A DNA stretch of 64,000 nt from Roseiarcus sp963748545 (GTDB lineage Bacteria > Pseudomonadota > Alphaproteobacteria > Rhizobiales > Beijerinckiaceae). The notes below the pieces were generated by a model, which was not told where the DNA came from, ran no database searches, and was given only the letters and a program-made list of their open reading frames with translations. Location of the stretch: NCBI GenBank assembly GCA_963748545.1, contig CAVVJO010000041.1:16765-80764 (forward strand), in the 5' to 3' direction. This document shows positions 8,556-17,278 of this stretch, piece by piece (positions within the stretch are counted from its first letter, which is position 1; each line of letters begins with the position of its first letter). The position numbers were made by a program, and so were the translations under genes.

Positions 8556-9800
8556 ATGCCCTTGACCGCCGAAGACCTGAGCGCGCTTGCCGACTGGCGG
8601 CGCGCGCTACACCGCGCGCCAGAACTTTCCGGACGGGAAGAGGCGACGGCCCGCGAAGTGCGCCGCTTTCTCGATCCCGCCAGAGCCGACCGGATCGTGG
8701 ACAACCTCGGCGGCCACGGGCTCGCGTTCGTCTTCGAGGGCGCCGAGGCGGGCCCGACGGTGCTGTTTCGCGCCGAACTCGACGCCTTGCCGATCGAGGA
8801 GGTTTCGACCTTCGCCCATCGCTCGACGCAGCCGGGCGCCGCGCATCTGTGCGGCCACGACGGCCACATGGCGATCCTCGCCGGCGTGGCGCGCGCGCTC
8901 GCCGTCGAACGCCCGCGGCGCGGCCGCGCCGTGCTGCTGTTCCAGCCTGCGGAAGAGGACGGCTCGGGGGCCGAGGCGGTCCTCGCCGATCCGAAGTTTG
9001 CGTCCATCGCACCGGACTTCGCATTCGCCCTTCACAACATGCCCGGCGCGCCGCTGGGCTATGCCGCGCTGAAGGCCGGTCCCGTCGCCTGCGCGTCGCG
9101 CGGGATGCGAATTGCGCTCTCGGGACGCACGGCGCACGCCAGCACGCCGGGGCAGGGGGTGTCGCCGATGTCCGCGCTGACCGCGCTCATGCCGGCCCTG
9201 ACGGGGCTTGGGGGCCGTGGAGGGCTCGACGAAGCCTTCGCCATGGTCACCATCACCCACGTCGAGATGGGCGCGCGAAGTTTTGGGGTCGCGCCGGGCC
9301 AGGCGGAGCTTTGGGCGACGCTGAGAACCCTGACCGACACGCGCATGCAGCGGCTCGCAGCCGAGGCCGACGCGCTGGCTCGTCGAATCGCGGGCGAGGA
9401 AGGCTTAGGGCTCACGATCGCTTACGCCGACGTGTTCGCCGCCTGCGACAACGACCCAGCGGCGGTCGCTGAGCTTGCCGCAGCGCTCGACGCGGAAGGC
9501 GTTCCGCACGGCGAAACCGGCCAGCCGATGCTGGCGTCCGAAGACTTTGGCGTGTTCGGCCGCGTCGCCCCTTCCGCGCTTGTCCTGCTCGGCGCCGGGG
9601 AAGCCTGTCCCGGCCTGCATAATCCCGACTACGACTTTCCCGACGCCTTGATCGGTATCGGCGCGCGCGTGTTTTTGCGGGTGCTGCGCGACATGACGGG
9701 CGAGCGCAGCGCACCGCAAGACCGTCGGCGAGGACGCCGACGCTCCGGAGCGGCGACGTCCCCGTCGCCGTTTTTCGGCCCACCCGCCCGCCGCAGTTAA
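8556..9800 (+). CDS. M20 family amidohydrolase with a REP-encoded C-terminal tail
   Basis: A second M20D amidohydrolase, 414 residues, with the zinc site HLCGHDGHMAI, FQPAEEDGSGAEAV, the mid-domain FALHNMPG and the C-terminal SEDFGVFG and LHNPDYDFPD motifs. The family's usual end falls near FLRVLRDMTG. After that the frame runs about 30 more residues (many Arg, Gly, Ser) through a palindromic REP element at 9721-9770 before meeting a stop. The tail is therefore probably an insertion-derived extension with no function. It follows msrB in the same direction. The substrate is likely an N-acyl amino acid or similar amide. Confidence 0.87.
   Translation: MPLTAEDLSALADWRRALHRAPELSGREEATAREVRRFLDPARADRIVDNLGGHGLAFVFEGAEAGPTVLFRAELDALPIEEVSTFAHRSTQPGAAHLCGHDGHMAILAGVARALAVERPRRGRAVLLFQPAEEDGSGAEAVLADPKFASIAPDFAFALHNMPGAPLGYAALKAGPVACASRGMRIALSGRTAHASTPGQGVSPMSALTALMPALTGLGGRGGLDEAFAMVTITHVEMGARSFGVAPGQAELWATLRTLTDTRMQRLAAEADALARRIAGEEGLGLTIAYADVFAACDNDPAAVAELAAALDAEGVPHGETGQPMLASEDFGVFGRVAPSALVLLGAGEACPGLHNPDYDFPDALIGIGARVFLRVLRDMTGERSAPQDRRRGRRRSGAATSPSPFFGPPARRS
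9721..9770 (+). repeat. REP palindrome, family 1, copy 1
   Basis: A near-palindromic 50-mer centred on CGCTCCGGAGCG and able to fold into one long hairpin. It is identical base for base to the copy 140 bases downstream. It lies inside the 3' end of the M20 reading frame. Confidence 0.9.
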
Positions 9801-9860
9801 GGCCCCGGAGCGGGGTCTACGCAGCCGGGGCTTGGGGCCGCCTCGCAACCGCAGCGGAAG

Positions 9861-9910
9861 ACCGTCGGCGAGGACGCCGACGCTCCGGAGCGGCGACGTC
9901 CCCGTCGCCG
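9861..9910 (+). repeat. REP palindrome, family 1, copy 2
   Basis: Exactly the same 50 bases as copy 1, in the same orientation, between the M20 gene and the RAYT gene. Its left flank (a GCAGCCGGGG stretch and a CAGCGGAA stretch) resembles the left flank of copy 3, so the repeated unit is longer than the palindrome. Confidence 0.9.
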
Positions 9911-9986
9911 TGGATCGGCGCAACCGCCCGCCGGCGATAAGGCGGAAAGAGGTCGGCGAGGACGACGACAAACTCGAGAGCCCACG

Positions 9987-10553
9987 CTAGGCGTGGGCCA
10001 AGCTGCTGTACGGCCATGACGCCGCATCCCGGATCAAACCTGCCGAAACCGGATTGTTCTCGACATAAAATCGAACGCGTTCGAAAATGCGCCGGATGAG
10101 TCGGTCGAAATGATCGCGTTGCCAGACCGGGCCGCGCCGACCGACGATCCTATTGATCCGATGGGCGGAAAAGCCCTTCCAGTCCCGCACGACGTCGGCC
10201 AGGCGGGACCCCTGCCGCAATGCCGTCAGCACGTGAACGCGGTTCGGCATCACGACGTAGGCCTGCATGTCGTGTGTCCGCCCGTCGCCATGCGTGAGCG
10301 TATCCCGAACGATTGCGGCAATCTCCGCCCGCGCCAGCCAACACGCGCCGGTCCCCGCATCCAGCGCCGTCTCGATGCGGCGCCGGCAGTCATCCGACCC
10401 TTCGCCGGCCCGCGCGGCGACCACCTCGGGAGGAAGCGAATCCGCGAGACGAAACGTGACGAATTGCGGCCGCTCAGGCGTGTCGAAATGCGGCAGGCTG
10501 CGCGGGCGATACCAGCCCCGGTGTTCGCTGGCTTCGGGCATGAGAGGCAACAT
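9987..10553 (-). CDS. REP-associated tyrosine transposase (RAYT, Y1/HUH family)
   Basis: A 188-residue protein of the TnpA-REP family, domesticated single-strand transposases that process REP hairpins. Typical landmarks are HFDTPERPQFVTFRLADSLP at the N-terminus, MQAYVVMPNRVHVL in the middle, RRGPVWQRDHFDRLIR, and the helix FYVENNPVSAGL with the presumed catalytic tyrosine. The HUH motif is normally MPNHVH; here its first histidine is Arg (codon CGC), which should weaken metal binding. REP copies lie on both sides, two downstream and one upstream. An alternative start is the ATG four codons in. The motif change could mean an inactive enzyme or a variant. Confidence 0.9.
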   Translation of the reverse strand: MLPLMPEASEHRGWYRPRSLPHFDTPERPQFVTFRLADSLPPEVVAARAGEGSDDCRRRIETALDAGTGACWLARAEIAAIVRDTLTHGDGRTHDMQAYVVMPNRVHVLTALRQGSRLADVVRDWKGFSAHRINRIVGRRGPVWQRDHFDRLIRRIFERVRFYVENNPVSAGLIRDAASWPYSSLAHA

Positions 10554-10605
10554 GGCGCCGCGGCGCAGCGGCGTCTACAGCCCCGCAGCCGGGGTTGCAG
10601 CGGAA

Positions 10606-10656
10606 ACACGTCGGCGGGGACGCCCACGCTCCGGAGCGGCGACGTCCTCGTCGCCG
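10606..10656 (+). repeat. REP palindrome, family 1, copy 3
   Basis: The same palindrome as copies 1 and 2 with a few substitutions and one extra base near its left end, centred on the same GCTCCGGAGC core. It lies just upstream of the RAYT start and about 140 bases before guaB. Confidence 0.85.
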
Positions 10657-10797
10657 CGTTTCGGCGCGACCGCTTGCCGAAAAACGTCGCCGGCCCGCCG
10701 TCGTCACGGGCGGCCTATGAACTTCCGCGCCGCCGTGGTAGGCAGCCGCGCCATGCAGGCGGCCGGCGCGCCGCACATCTCATAAGGATCATGGCGA

Positions 10798-12285
10798 ATG
10801 GCGAACGACGGCGGCTTTCCCGAGGGGCTTGCGTTCGACGACGTGCTGCTCAGGCCCGGCCACTCGACCGTGATGCCGAGCGGCGTCAGCGTCGCCACCC
10901 GACTGACCCGATCGATTGCGCTAAACCTGCCGATCATCTCCTCGGCGATGGACACCGTCACCGAGGCGCGGCTCGCCATCGCCATGGCGCAGGCCGGCGG
11001 CATCGGGGTCATCCACCGCAATCTCGATCCCGCCGACCAGGCCGAGGAAGTCCGCAAGGTGAAGCGGTTCGAGAGCGGCATGGTGGTCGACCCGATCACC
11101 ATCTTTCCCGAGGCGACGCTCGCCGATGCGCTGGCCGTCATGCGGCGCGCGTCGATCTCCGGCATCCCGGTGGTCGAACCCGGCCCGGACGGCAAGCCCG
11201 GCAGGCTTCTTGGCATTCTCACCAACCGGGACGTCCGCTTCGCCGACGATCCGCGCCAGCCCGTGACGGAGCTGATGACCCGCAAGGTGATCACGGTCGG
11301 GGAGGGGGTGACGCAGGACGAGGCGCGCCGCCTCCTCCACCAGCACCGGATCGAGAAGCTCGTCGTGGTGGACGACGCAGGCCGCTGCGTCGGTCTCATC
11401 ACGGTCAAGGACATCGAGAAAGCGACCACCCATCCGCACGCCGCCAAGGACGCCGACGGGCGCCTCAGGGTCGCCGCCGCCACGACCGTCGGCGACAAGG
11501 GATTTGCCCGCGCCGAACTCTTGATGGCGGCGGGCGTCGACTGCCTGATCGTGGACACCGCCCACGGCCATTCCGAGCAGGTGCTCGAGCAGGTCCGGCG
11601 CATACAGAGGGCGACCAACAAGGTTGCGATCATCGCCGGCAACGTCGCGACCCGCGAGGGCGCGCAGGCGCTGATCGACGCGGGGGCGGACGCGATCAAG
11701 GTCGGCATCGGGCCGGGGTCGATCTGCACCACCCGGATCGTGGCGGGCGTCGGCGTGCCGCAGCTCTCCGCAATTCTCGAGGCGGCGGAGGCGGGGAGGG
11801 CCGCGGGGGTGCCGGTGATCGCCGACGGCGGCATCAAGTATTCCGGCGATCTCGCCAAGGCGATCGCAGCGGGAGCCGATTGCGCGATGATCGGGTCGCT
11901 GCTCGCGGGCACCGACGAGAGCCCGGGCGAAGTGTTCCTTTACCAAGGCCGTTCCTACAAGAGCTACCGCGGCATGGGCTCGCTCGGCGCGATGGGCGCA
12001 GGCTCGGCCGACCGCTACTTCCAGCAGGACGTGAAGGACCAGATGAAGCTCGTGCCGGAGGGGGTCGAGGGCCAGGTGCCTTACCGCGGCCCGGCCGGCG
12101 CGATCCTGCATCAGCTCGCCGGCGGCCTTCGCGCTGCGATGGGTTACGTCGGCGCCGAGACGATCCCGGTGTTCCAGAAGAAGGCGCAATTCATGCGGAT
12201 CACCAACGCCGCCTTGCGCGAGAGCCACGTCCACGACGTTGCGATCACGCGCGAAAGCCCGAACTATCATCCCACGGGGGTGTAG
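10798..12285 (+). CDS. guaB: inosine-5'-monophosphate dehydrogenase
   Basis: Oxidises IMP to XMP with NAD, the committed step to guanine nucleotides. At 495 residues it has the normal bacterial length. The TIM barrel starts with FDDVLLRPGHSTVMPS, a CBS-domain pair is inserted at roughly residues 98-215, the catalytic loop cysteine lies in IGPGSICTTR near residue 309, and the flap contains YRGMGSLGAMG. The C-terminal VAITRESPNYHPTGV is typical. It has its own promoter region, separated from the REP/RAYT module. GMP reductase, which runs the opposite way, lies 48 kb downstream. Confidence 0.97.
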   Translation: MANDGGFPEGLAFDDVLLRPGHSTVMPSGVSVATRLTRSIALNLPIISSAMDTVTEARLAIAMAQAGGIGVIHRNLDPADQAEEVRKVKRFESGMVVDPITIFPEATLADALAVMRRASISGIPVVEPGPDGKPGRLLGILTNRDVRFADDPRQPVTELMTRKVITVGEGVTQDEARRLLHQHRIEKLVVVDDAGRCVGLITVKDIEKATTHPHAAKDADGRLRVAAATTVGDKGFARAELLMAAGVDCLIVDTAHGHSEQVLEQVRRIQRATNKVAIIAGNVATREGAQALIDAGADAIKVGIGPGSICTTRIVAGVGVPQLSAILEAAEAGRAAGVPVIADGGIKYSGDLAKAIAAGADCAMIGSLLAGTDESPGEVFLYQGRSYKSYRGMGSLGAMGAGSADRYFQQDVKDQMKLVPEGVEGQVPYRGPAGAILHQLAGGLRAAMGYVGAETIPVFQKKAQFMRITNAALRESHVHDVAITRESPNYHPTGV

Positions 12286-12407
12286 ACGCCGGCTCCGCTG
12301 CGCCGAAGCAGCCCTGCGTTCAGGACCGGGTTCGGGCGGTTTGCGCCAGCGCGCGACCTGTCGCGTCCTGCGGCATTTCCGACTATTATGGGCGCGCGGA
12401 GACAGCG

Positions 12408-12986
12408 ATGGCCCAAATCCTTGACCGACCGAGCGTCCCGACACGACATCGGCTGGACGTCGACGCCTACTACAGGATGGCGGAAGTTGGCCTCTTTCGC
12501 GAGCCCCGTCGCGTCGAACTCATCGAGGGAGACGTCATCGACATGGTTCCGATCGGCAGCCGACACGCGAGCCGCACCAACCGGCTTATGCGCTTTTTCG
12601 CTCGGGCCGCCGCCGACGGCTCCGTATGCCTGACTGTCCAGACGCCCTTGCGCCTTGACGCCTGGAGCGAGCCGCAACCCGACCTCATGTTGCTTCGCCC
12701 CCGTGCAGACGACTATGCGGAGCGCCACCCGTCCGCCGCCGACGTTCTCCTGCTCGTCGAGGTCTCGGACAGCTCGCTTGCCTTCGACCGAAACACCAAG
12801 CTCGCCCTTTATGCCCGCTTCGGGGTCCTGGAAGTCTGGATCGTCGATATCCCAGGCGGCGCCTTGGAAGTCTATCAGACTCCCCAGGACGGCGCTTATG
12901 CTCGACAAGACCGCTTGACGGCCGGACGCTTGAGTCCGGCGCTGGCCGCAGAGCTGGCGATCGAAGTGGCCGCCCTGCTCGCGTGA
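12408..12986 (+). CDS. Uma2 family endonuclease-like protein
   Basis: A 192-residue protein of the Uma2/DUF820 family, which adopts a PD-(D/E)xK restriction-endonuclease-like fold. Family landmarks are YYRMAEVGLF and ELIEGDVIDMVPIG near the start, QPDLMLL with the acidic residue, and LLLVEVSDSSLAFDRNTK with the E-x-[S/K]-type catalytic segment. It also has LYARFGVLEVWIVD. The family is abundant in cyanobacteria and some alphaproteobacteria, often in solitary copies of unknown biological role. It stands alone between guaB and cls, with its own ATG 122 bases after guaB. Confidence 0.87.
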   Translation: MAQILDRPSVPTRHRLDVDAYYRMAEVGLFREPRRVELIEGDVIDMVPIGSRHASRTNRLMRFFARAAADGSVCLTVQTPLRLDAWSEPQPDLMLLRPRADDYAERHPSAADVLLLVEVSDSSLAFDRNTKLALYARFGVLEVWIVDIPGGALEVYQTPQDGAYARQDRLTAGRLSPALAAELAIEVAALLA

Positions 12987-13120
12987 GCTGACTTTCCGGC
13001 GCGGCCGGTATGCCCATTTGCCGGGAACATCGGGCGGCCCCCTCCGGTAAAGCTGGCGGCTGGCGGCTTGGTTCGCCCATATGCCTTCGCTCGCCCCGCC
13101 GCGCCTGATATCGAGCTCGG

Positions 13121-14551
13121 ATGCTGTTTCTCGCTCTTCACATTCTGCTTCAGGCGGGCTTCATCGTCCGGGTGCTGCTGCGCCCGCATCGCGATCCGGC
13201 GGCCCGCATCGCCTGGATCGTGGTGATCCTCGCGCTGCCGATCGGCGGCATCGTCGCCTATTTGCTCCTCGGCGAAACCAATATCGGCCTGGAGCGCGTC
13301 GAGCGGATGAAAGCGGTCATGGCGTCGCTGCCCGACATCGCTAGGACGCCTGGCTTTGACGCGCCGACGGCGCGGCCGGAGATCCCCCAGCGATACCTCC
13401 CGATGTTCAAGGCGGGGCAGTCGATCAGCGGCTTCGAACCCGTCGGCGGCAACCACGCGAGCCTGATGGCGGATTCGAACGCGACGATCGATGCGATGGT
13501 TGCGGACATAGACCGGGCCGGGCGGCACGTTCATCTGCTTTTCTACATCTGGCTGCCGGACCGCAACGGCCGGAAAATGGCCGAAGCCCTGAAGCGCGCC
13601 GCAGCCCGCGGGGTGGCTTGCCGCGCGATGGTCGACGACCTCGGTTCGCACGGTCTGATCAAATCCGCGCTATGGACGGATATGGACGCGGCCGGCGTGA
13701 AGCTCGGCAAGGCGCTCAAGGTCGGCAATCCGCTCTGGCGCATCTTCGCGGGACGGATCGATCTTCGCGACCATCGCAAGATCCTCGTCATCGACAATCG
13801 GATCACCTATTGCGGCAGTCAGAACTGCGCGGACCCCGAATTCCTCGTCAAGGCGAAATACGGCCCCTGGGTGGACGCGGTCATGCGGTTCACCGGCCCG
13901 GTCGTGCGCCAGAACCAGTTTCTCTTCGCCCGCGACTGGATGGCCTACGCGAAGGAGGACATCCGCGACATCCTGCTCGAGCCTATGGAAGCGCCGGCGC
14001 CGGGGTTTGCCGCGCAGGTCGTGGCCAGCGGCCCGACCGGCCGTTACTCCGCGGCGGCGGAAATGTTCGAGACGCTGATGTACGGCGCCCGGCGCGAGCT
14101 CTTCATCACCACCCCGTATTATGTGCCCAACGACGCGATGCAGGAGGCTCTCTGCGCCGCCGCCAACCGGGGCGTGGACACGACCATCATCTTCCCCGCT
14201 CGCAACGACGACTTCGCCGTCGCGGCGACCAGCCGGAGCTACTACGCCGACCTGCTCGCGGCCGGCGTGAAGATCCACGAATACCGCGCCGGGCTCTTGC
14301 ACACCAAGTCGATGACCGTGGATGGAGAAGTCACGCTGATCGGCTCCGCCAACATGGACCGGCGAAGCTTCGATCTGAACTACGAGAACAACATTTTGCT
14401 CTGGAACGCCGCCGTGACCGCGGAGATGCGCGAGCGGCAGCAGCAGTACCTCGCCGATTGCCGGCGCATCACCGCCGAGGAGGTGGCCGGGTGGAGCTGG
14501 GGTCGGCGGCTGTGGAACAATGCGGTCGCGATTGTCGGACCGGTGCTTTGA
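13121..14551 (+). CDS. cls: cardiolipin synthase
   Basis: Joins two phosphatidylglycerol molecules into cardiolipin and glycerol at the inner membrane. The 476-residue protein has two N-terminal membrane segments (PLD-nuclease N domain: ILLQAGFIVRVLL, then IVVILALPIGGIVAYLL) and two phospholipase-D HKD motifs. The first is DHRKILVID near residue 216, followed by YCGSQN. The second is LLHTKSMTVDG near residue 393, followed by GSANMDRRSF. Length and layout match ClsA-type enzymes. The 3' side ends near a REP copy at 14638. Confidence 0.94.
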   Translation: MLFLALHILLQAGFIVRVLLRPHRDPAARIAWIVVILALPIGGIVAYLLLGETNIGLERVERMKAVMASLPDIARTPGFDAPTARPEIPQRYLPMFKAGQSISGFEPVGGNHASLMADSNATIDAMVADIDRAGRHVHLLFYIWLPDRNGRKMAEALKRAAARGVACRAMVDDLGSHGLIKSALWTDMDAAGVKLGKALKVGNPLWRIFAGRIDLRDHRKILVIDNRITYCGSQNCADPEFLVKAKYGPWVDAVMRFTGPVVRQNQFLFARDWMAYAKEDIRDILLEPMEAPAPGFAAQVVASGPTGRYSAAAEMFETLMYGARRELFITTPYYVPNDAMQEALCAAANRGVDTTIIFPARNDDFAVAATSRSYYADLLAAGVKIHEYRAGLLHTKSMTVDGEVTLIGSANMDRRSFDLNYENNILLWNAAVTAEMRERQQQYLADCRRITAEEVAGWSWGRRLWNNAVAIVGPVL

Positions 14552-14637
14552 GGCGCGAAACTTTCCCGATCTCGGCCGCGATCTCGGCCCCGGGTCCGCT
14601 TCGGGGCCTTAATTGCGGCGGCGGTCGCGCCGATACT

Positions 14638-14687
14638 CGGCGACGAGGACGCCGCCGCTCCGGAGCGTCGGCGTCCTCGCCGACGGT
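14638..14687 (-). repeat. REP palindrome, family 1, copy 4 (inverted)
   Basis: The same 50-base palindrome in opposite orientation to copies 1-3, differing from copy 1 at two positions. Similarity continues beyond the palindrome into a stretch with TTAAGGCCCCG, also seen after copy 1, so the full element is about 100 bases. It lies between cls and the monooxygenase gene, 4 kb from the RAYT gene. Confidence 0.88.
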
Positions 14688-14769
14688 CGCTTCGCCGAGC
14701 AGCATGGATTGACCGTGGTTCGTGGCCTCCTCGCCGCGCCGCACTCGCCCCTGAGAAAGGAATAGCGCC

Positions 14770-16290
14770 ATGTCCGATACCCGCGTGCTGATCGTCGGGG
14801 CCGGCCCGACCGGATTGGTCCTCGCCCTTTGGCTGACAAAGCAAGGCGTGCCCGTGCGGATTGTCGACAGGACCGTCGAGCCCGGGACCACCTCGCGGGC
14901 GCTGGCGGTGCAGGCGCGCACTATGGAGCTCTATAACCAGCTCGATCTCGCCGACCCGATCGCGGAGAAAGGCTACTCCGTTCCGGGCGTCCGGCTCTGG
15001 CTCGGCGGCGATGAGAAGGCCCGCATCCCGTTCGAGGCGATCGCGTCGGACCTCACGCCTTATGATTTCGTGCACATTTTTCCCCAGGACGAGCACGAAC
15101 GCCTTCTGGTCGATCGTCTCAAGGCGCTCGGCGTCGAGGTCGAGCGCTCGACCGAGTTCATCGACTTCGCCGACCACGGCGACCGCATCGTCGCGCGGCT
15201 GCGCGGCCCGGACGGCGCCGAGCGCACGGTCGAGGCCGCCTACATCGCCGGCTGCGACGGCGCGCATTCGAAGATTCGCGAGGCGATCGGGGCGGGTTAT
15301 CCGGGCGGGACCTATCCGCAAATCTTCTACGTCGCCGACGTCGCGGGCGAGGGCCCGGCCTTCAATGGCGACCTCAACGTGGAGCTCGACGAATCCGACT
15401 TCTTGGCCGTCTTTCCGCTGGCGGACAAGAGCCGTATCCGCCTGATCGGCGCGATCAAGCCCGCGGAGGGGCAAAATCTCGACAAGCTCACCTTTAGCGA
15501 CGTCCAGTCCCGGGCGAGAGAGCGGCTTCGCCTCAAGGTCGACAAGGTGAACTGGTTTTCGACCTACCATATCGCTCACCGGGTCACCGACCATTTCCGG
15601 CGCGGCCGGGCGTTCCTTTTGGGCGACGCGGCGCACATCCACACGCCGGTCGGCGGGCAGGGGATGAACACCGGCATCGGCGACGCGATCAACCTTGCCT
15701 GGAAGCTTCAGACGGTGCTCGCCGGACGCGCGTCGGACGCGCTGCTCGACACTTTCGAGGCCGAGCGGCGCGCGTTCGCCCTGCGACTGGTGCAGACGAC
15801 CGACCGCTTCTTCAACGTGGTCGCCGCCGAGGGCCGCGTGGCGGAAATCATCCGGACGCGGATTGCGCCGATCCTCCTGCCTCAGGTCACCAAGTTCGAG
15901 GCCGCGCGCGAGTATATCTTCCGCACCATCTCGCAGATGACCTTGAACTACCGGAGCCACGGGCTGGATCAAGGCCGCGTCGGCGCGGTCCACGGCGGGG
16001 ATCGCCTGCCCTGGGTGAGGCTCGGCGAGATCGACAACTATCAGGCGCTGAAGCGGATCGGCTGGCAGGTTCACGTCTACGGGGCGGCAGAGGCCGGTCT
16101 GCGGACATGGTGCGAGGCGCGGAGCGTTCCCCTTCACGCCTATCCCTGGAGCGGAGCCATGAAGGACGCCGGCCTTCAAGACAACGCGCTCTACCTCATC
16201 CGGCCCGACACCTACGTGGCGCTGGCGGAGCCGACGCAGTCGGTGGCGGCGGTCGAGCAGTTTTTCGACAAGGTTCAGATCACGCTGTAA
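14770..16290 (+). CDS. FAD-dependent monooxygenase (PHBH/UbiH-like, aromatic hydroxylase type)
   Basis: A 506-residue flavoprotein hydroxylase. The N-terminal dinucleotide-binding motif is VLIVGAGPTGLVLALWL (GxGxxG near residues 11-16), and the second FAD motif FLLGDAAHIHTPVGGQGMNT starts near residue 283. A C-terminal thioredoxin-like tail begins near residue 400. This matches phenol-2-monooxygenase/pentachlorophenol hydroxylase-type enzymes, which use NAD(P)H and oxygen to hydroxylate aromatic rings. No ring-cleavage genes are adjacent, so the substrate is open. It converges on the binding-protein gene, with 40 bases between the stops. Confidence 0.88.
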   Translation: MSDTRVLIVGAGPTGLVLALWLTKQGVPVRIVDRTVEPGTTSRALAVQARTMELYNQLDLADPIAEKGYSVPGVRLWLGGDEKARIPFEAIASDLTPYDFVHIFPQDEHERLLVDRLKALGVEVERSTEFIDFADHGDRIVARLRGPDGAERTVEAAYIAGCDGAHSKIREAIGAGYPGGTYPQIFYVADVAGEGPAFNGDLNVELDESDFLAVFPLADKSRIRLIGAIKPAEGQNLDKLTFSDVQSRARERLRLKVDKVNWFSTYHIAHRVTDHFRRGRAFLLGDAAHIHTPVGGQGMNTGIGDAINLAWKLQTVLAGRASDALLDTFEAERRAFALRLVQTTDRFFNVVAAEGRVAEIIRTRIAPILLPQVTKFEAAREYIFRTISQMTLNYRSHGLDQGRVGAVHGGDRLPWVRLGEIDNYQALKRIGWQVHVYGAAEAGLRTWCEARSVPLHAYPWSGAMKDAGLQDNALYLIRPDTYVALAEPTQSVAAVEQFFDKVQITL

Positions 16291-16330
16291 CGCACACGCG
16301 CGCCAAGGGGCGTTGGCCGACGACCGGGTC

Positions 16331-17275
16331 TCACTCCCGGTCGGGCGCGATCGGCGTCTCGAACGCCTTCCAGGCGGTTTCCAGTTGCGGGCTCATCGGA
16401 ACCGCGAACCGGTCGCCGTTCGCCAGGCGATGGCCGAACCAGCGATCATAGATCGGATCGATCTCGTTTCCGACCACGAGCGAACGAAAAGCTCGGTCGA
16501 TGACCGCTCCCATCGGCTTGTCGTCATGGCGATAGACGATCCCGTAGGGCTCGTAGGACAGGAGTTCGCCGACCACTTCGAATTTGTCGTTGGCCTTGTG
16601 CCTTGCGACCAGTCCGGCGAGCAGGACGTCGTCAGTGGCGAATCCGTCGACCGAGCCCGTCTCGAGAAGCTTGTAGCTCTGCTCATGGTCCGGCGATTGG
16701 ACCAGCTTCACCCCGAGATCGAAGGTCTTGTCCAGCGTCTGGATCGCGGCGGCGTTGGTGGCGCCGGCGGTGACGGCGATCGTCTTGCCCTTGAGACTTC
16801 GAAAGTCCGCCCAGGGCGTCCCCTTGGGGACCAGGACCTTCGTGCCGGCGACGAAGATCAGCGGCGAGAACGAGACCTGCTTGGCCCGTTCGAGCGTCGC
16901 GGTGGTGGAGCCGCATTCCAGATCGACCGTCCCGTCTTGGACAGCGCCCAGCCGCGAGTCGGCGGTGACCTTCCGGTAGGCGATTTTCAGATCGTCGCGG
17001 CCCAGCGTCTGCGCCATCTCCTCGACGATCGCGTCGCATAAATCGAGGCTGTATCCGACCGGACGACCGGCCCGGTCGAGGAACGAGAAGGGCGGGGCGT
17101 CCTCGCGATAGCCGAGCGTCACCACGCCCGAGCGGGCGACTTTCGCCAGGGTTCCGGTCAGTCCCGCCTCGGGTGACGGCCCGGACTGTGCGAACGCCGG
17201 CGGTCCTGCGAGCGCGGCGAGCGCCGCCGCGACCAGGGCGGACGCCCGGACGATTTCGATGCTCGGGAAGGCCAC
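16331..17275 (-). CDS. amino-acid ABC transporter substrate-binding protein (glutamate/aspartate type)
   Basis: A periplasmic binding protein of family 3 (SBP_bac_3), 314 residues. A signal peptide (VRASALVAAALAALAGPPAFAQS) is followed by VTLGYREDAPPFSFLDRAG and GYSLDLCDAIVEEMA, typical of GltI/AatJ-type binders. The start is a GTG three bases after the symporter stop, so both are in one transcript. No ABC permease or ATPase genes are nearby. Pairing a binding protein with a secondary symporter is unusual: either the ABC partners lie elsewhere, or the protein delivers or senses substrate for the symporter. Confidence 0.87.
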   Translation of the reverse strand: MAFPSIEIVRASALVAAALAALAGPPAFAQSGPSPEAGLTGTLAKVARSGVVTLGYREDAPPFSFLDRAGRPVGYSLDLCDAIVEEMAQTLGRDDLKIAYRKVTADSRLGAVQDGTVDLECGSTTATLERAKQVSFSPLIFVAGTKVLVPKGTPWADFRSLKGKTIAVTAGATNAAAIQTLDKTFDLGVKLVQSPDHEQSYKLLETGSVDGFATDDVLLAGLVARHKANDKFEVVGELLSYEPYGIVYRHDDKPMGAVIDRAFRSLVVGNEIDPIYDRWFGHRLANGDRFAVPMSPQLETAWKAFETPIAPDRE

Positions 17276-17278
17276 GGG

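Noticed and set aside
9721..10656. CRISPR array
   Set aside because: Repeats are palindromic, unevenly spaced and only three; no cas genes. They are REP elements.
10110..12986. 958-codon plus-strand frame covering RAYT, guaB and Uma2
   Set aside because: Only its last part is the true Uma2 protein. The rest is antisense to RAYT and a wrong frame of guaB.
13021..13060. EcfG promoter before cls
   Set aside because: GGAAC is followed after 16 bases by CGGT, not CGTT, and the distance to the start is long.
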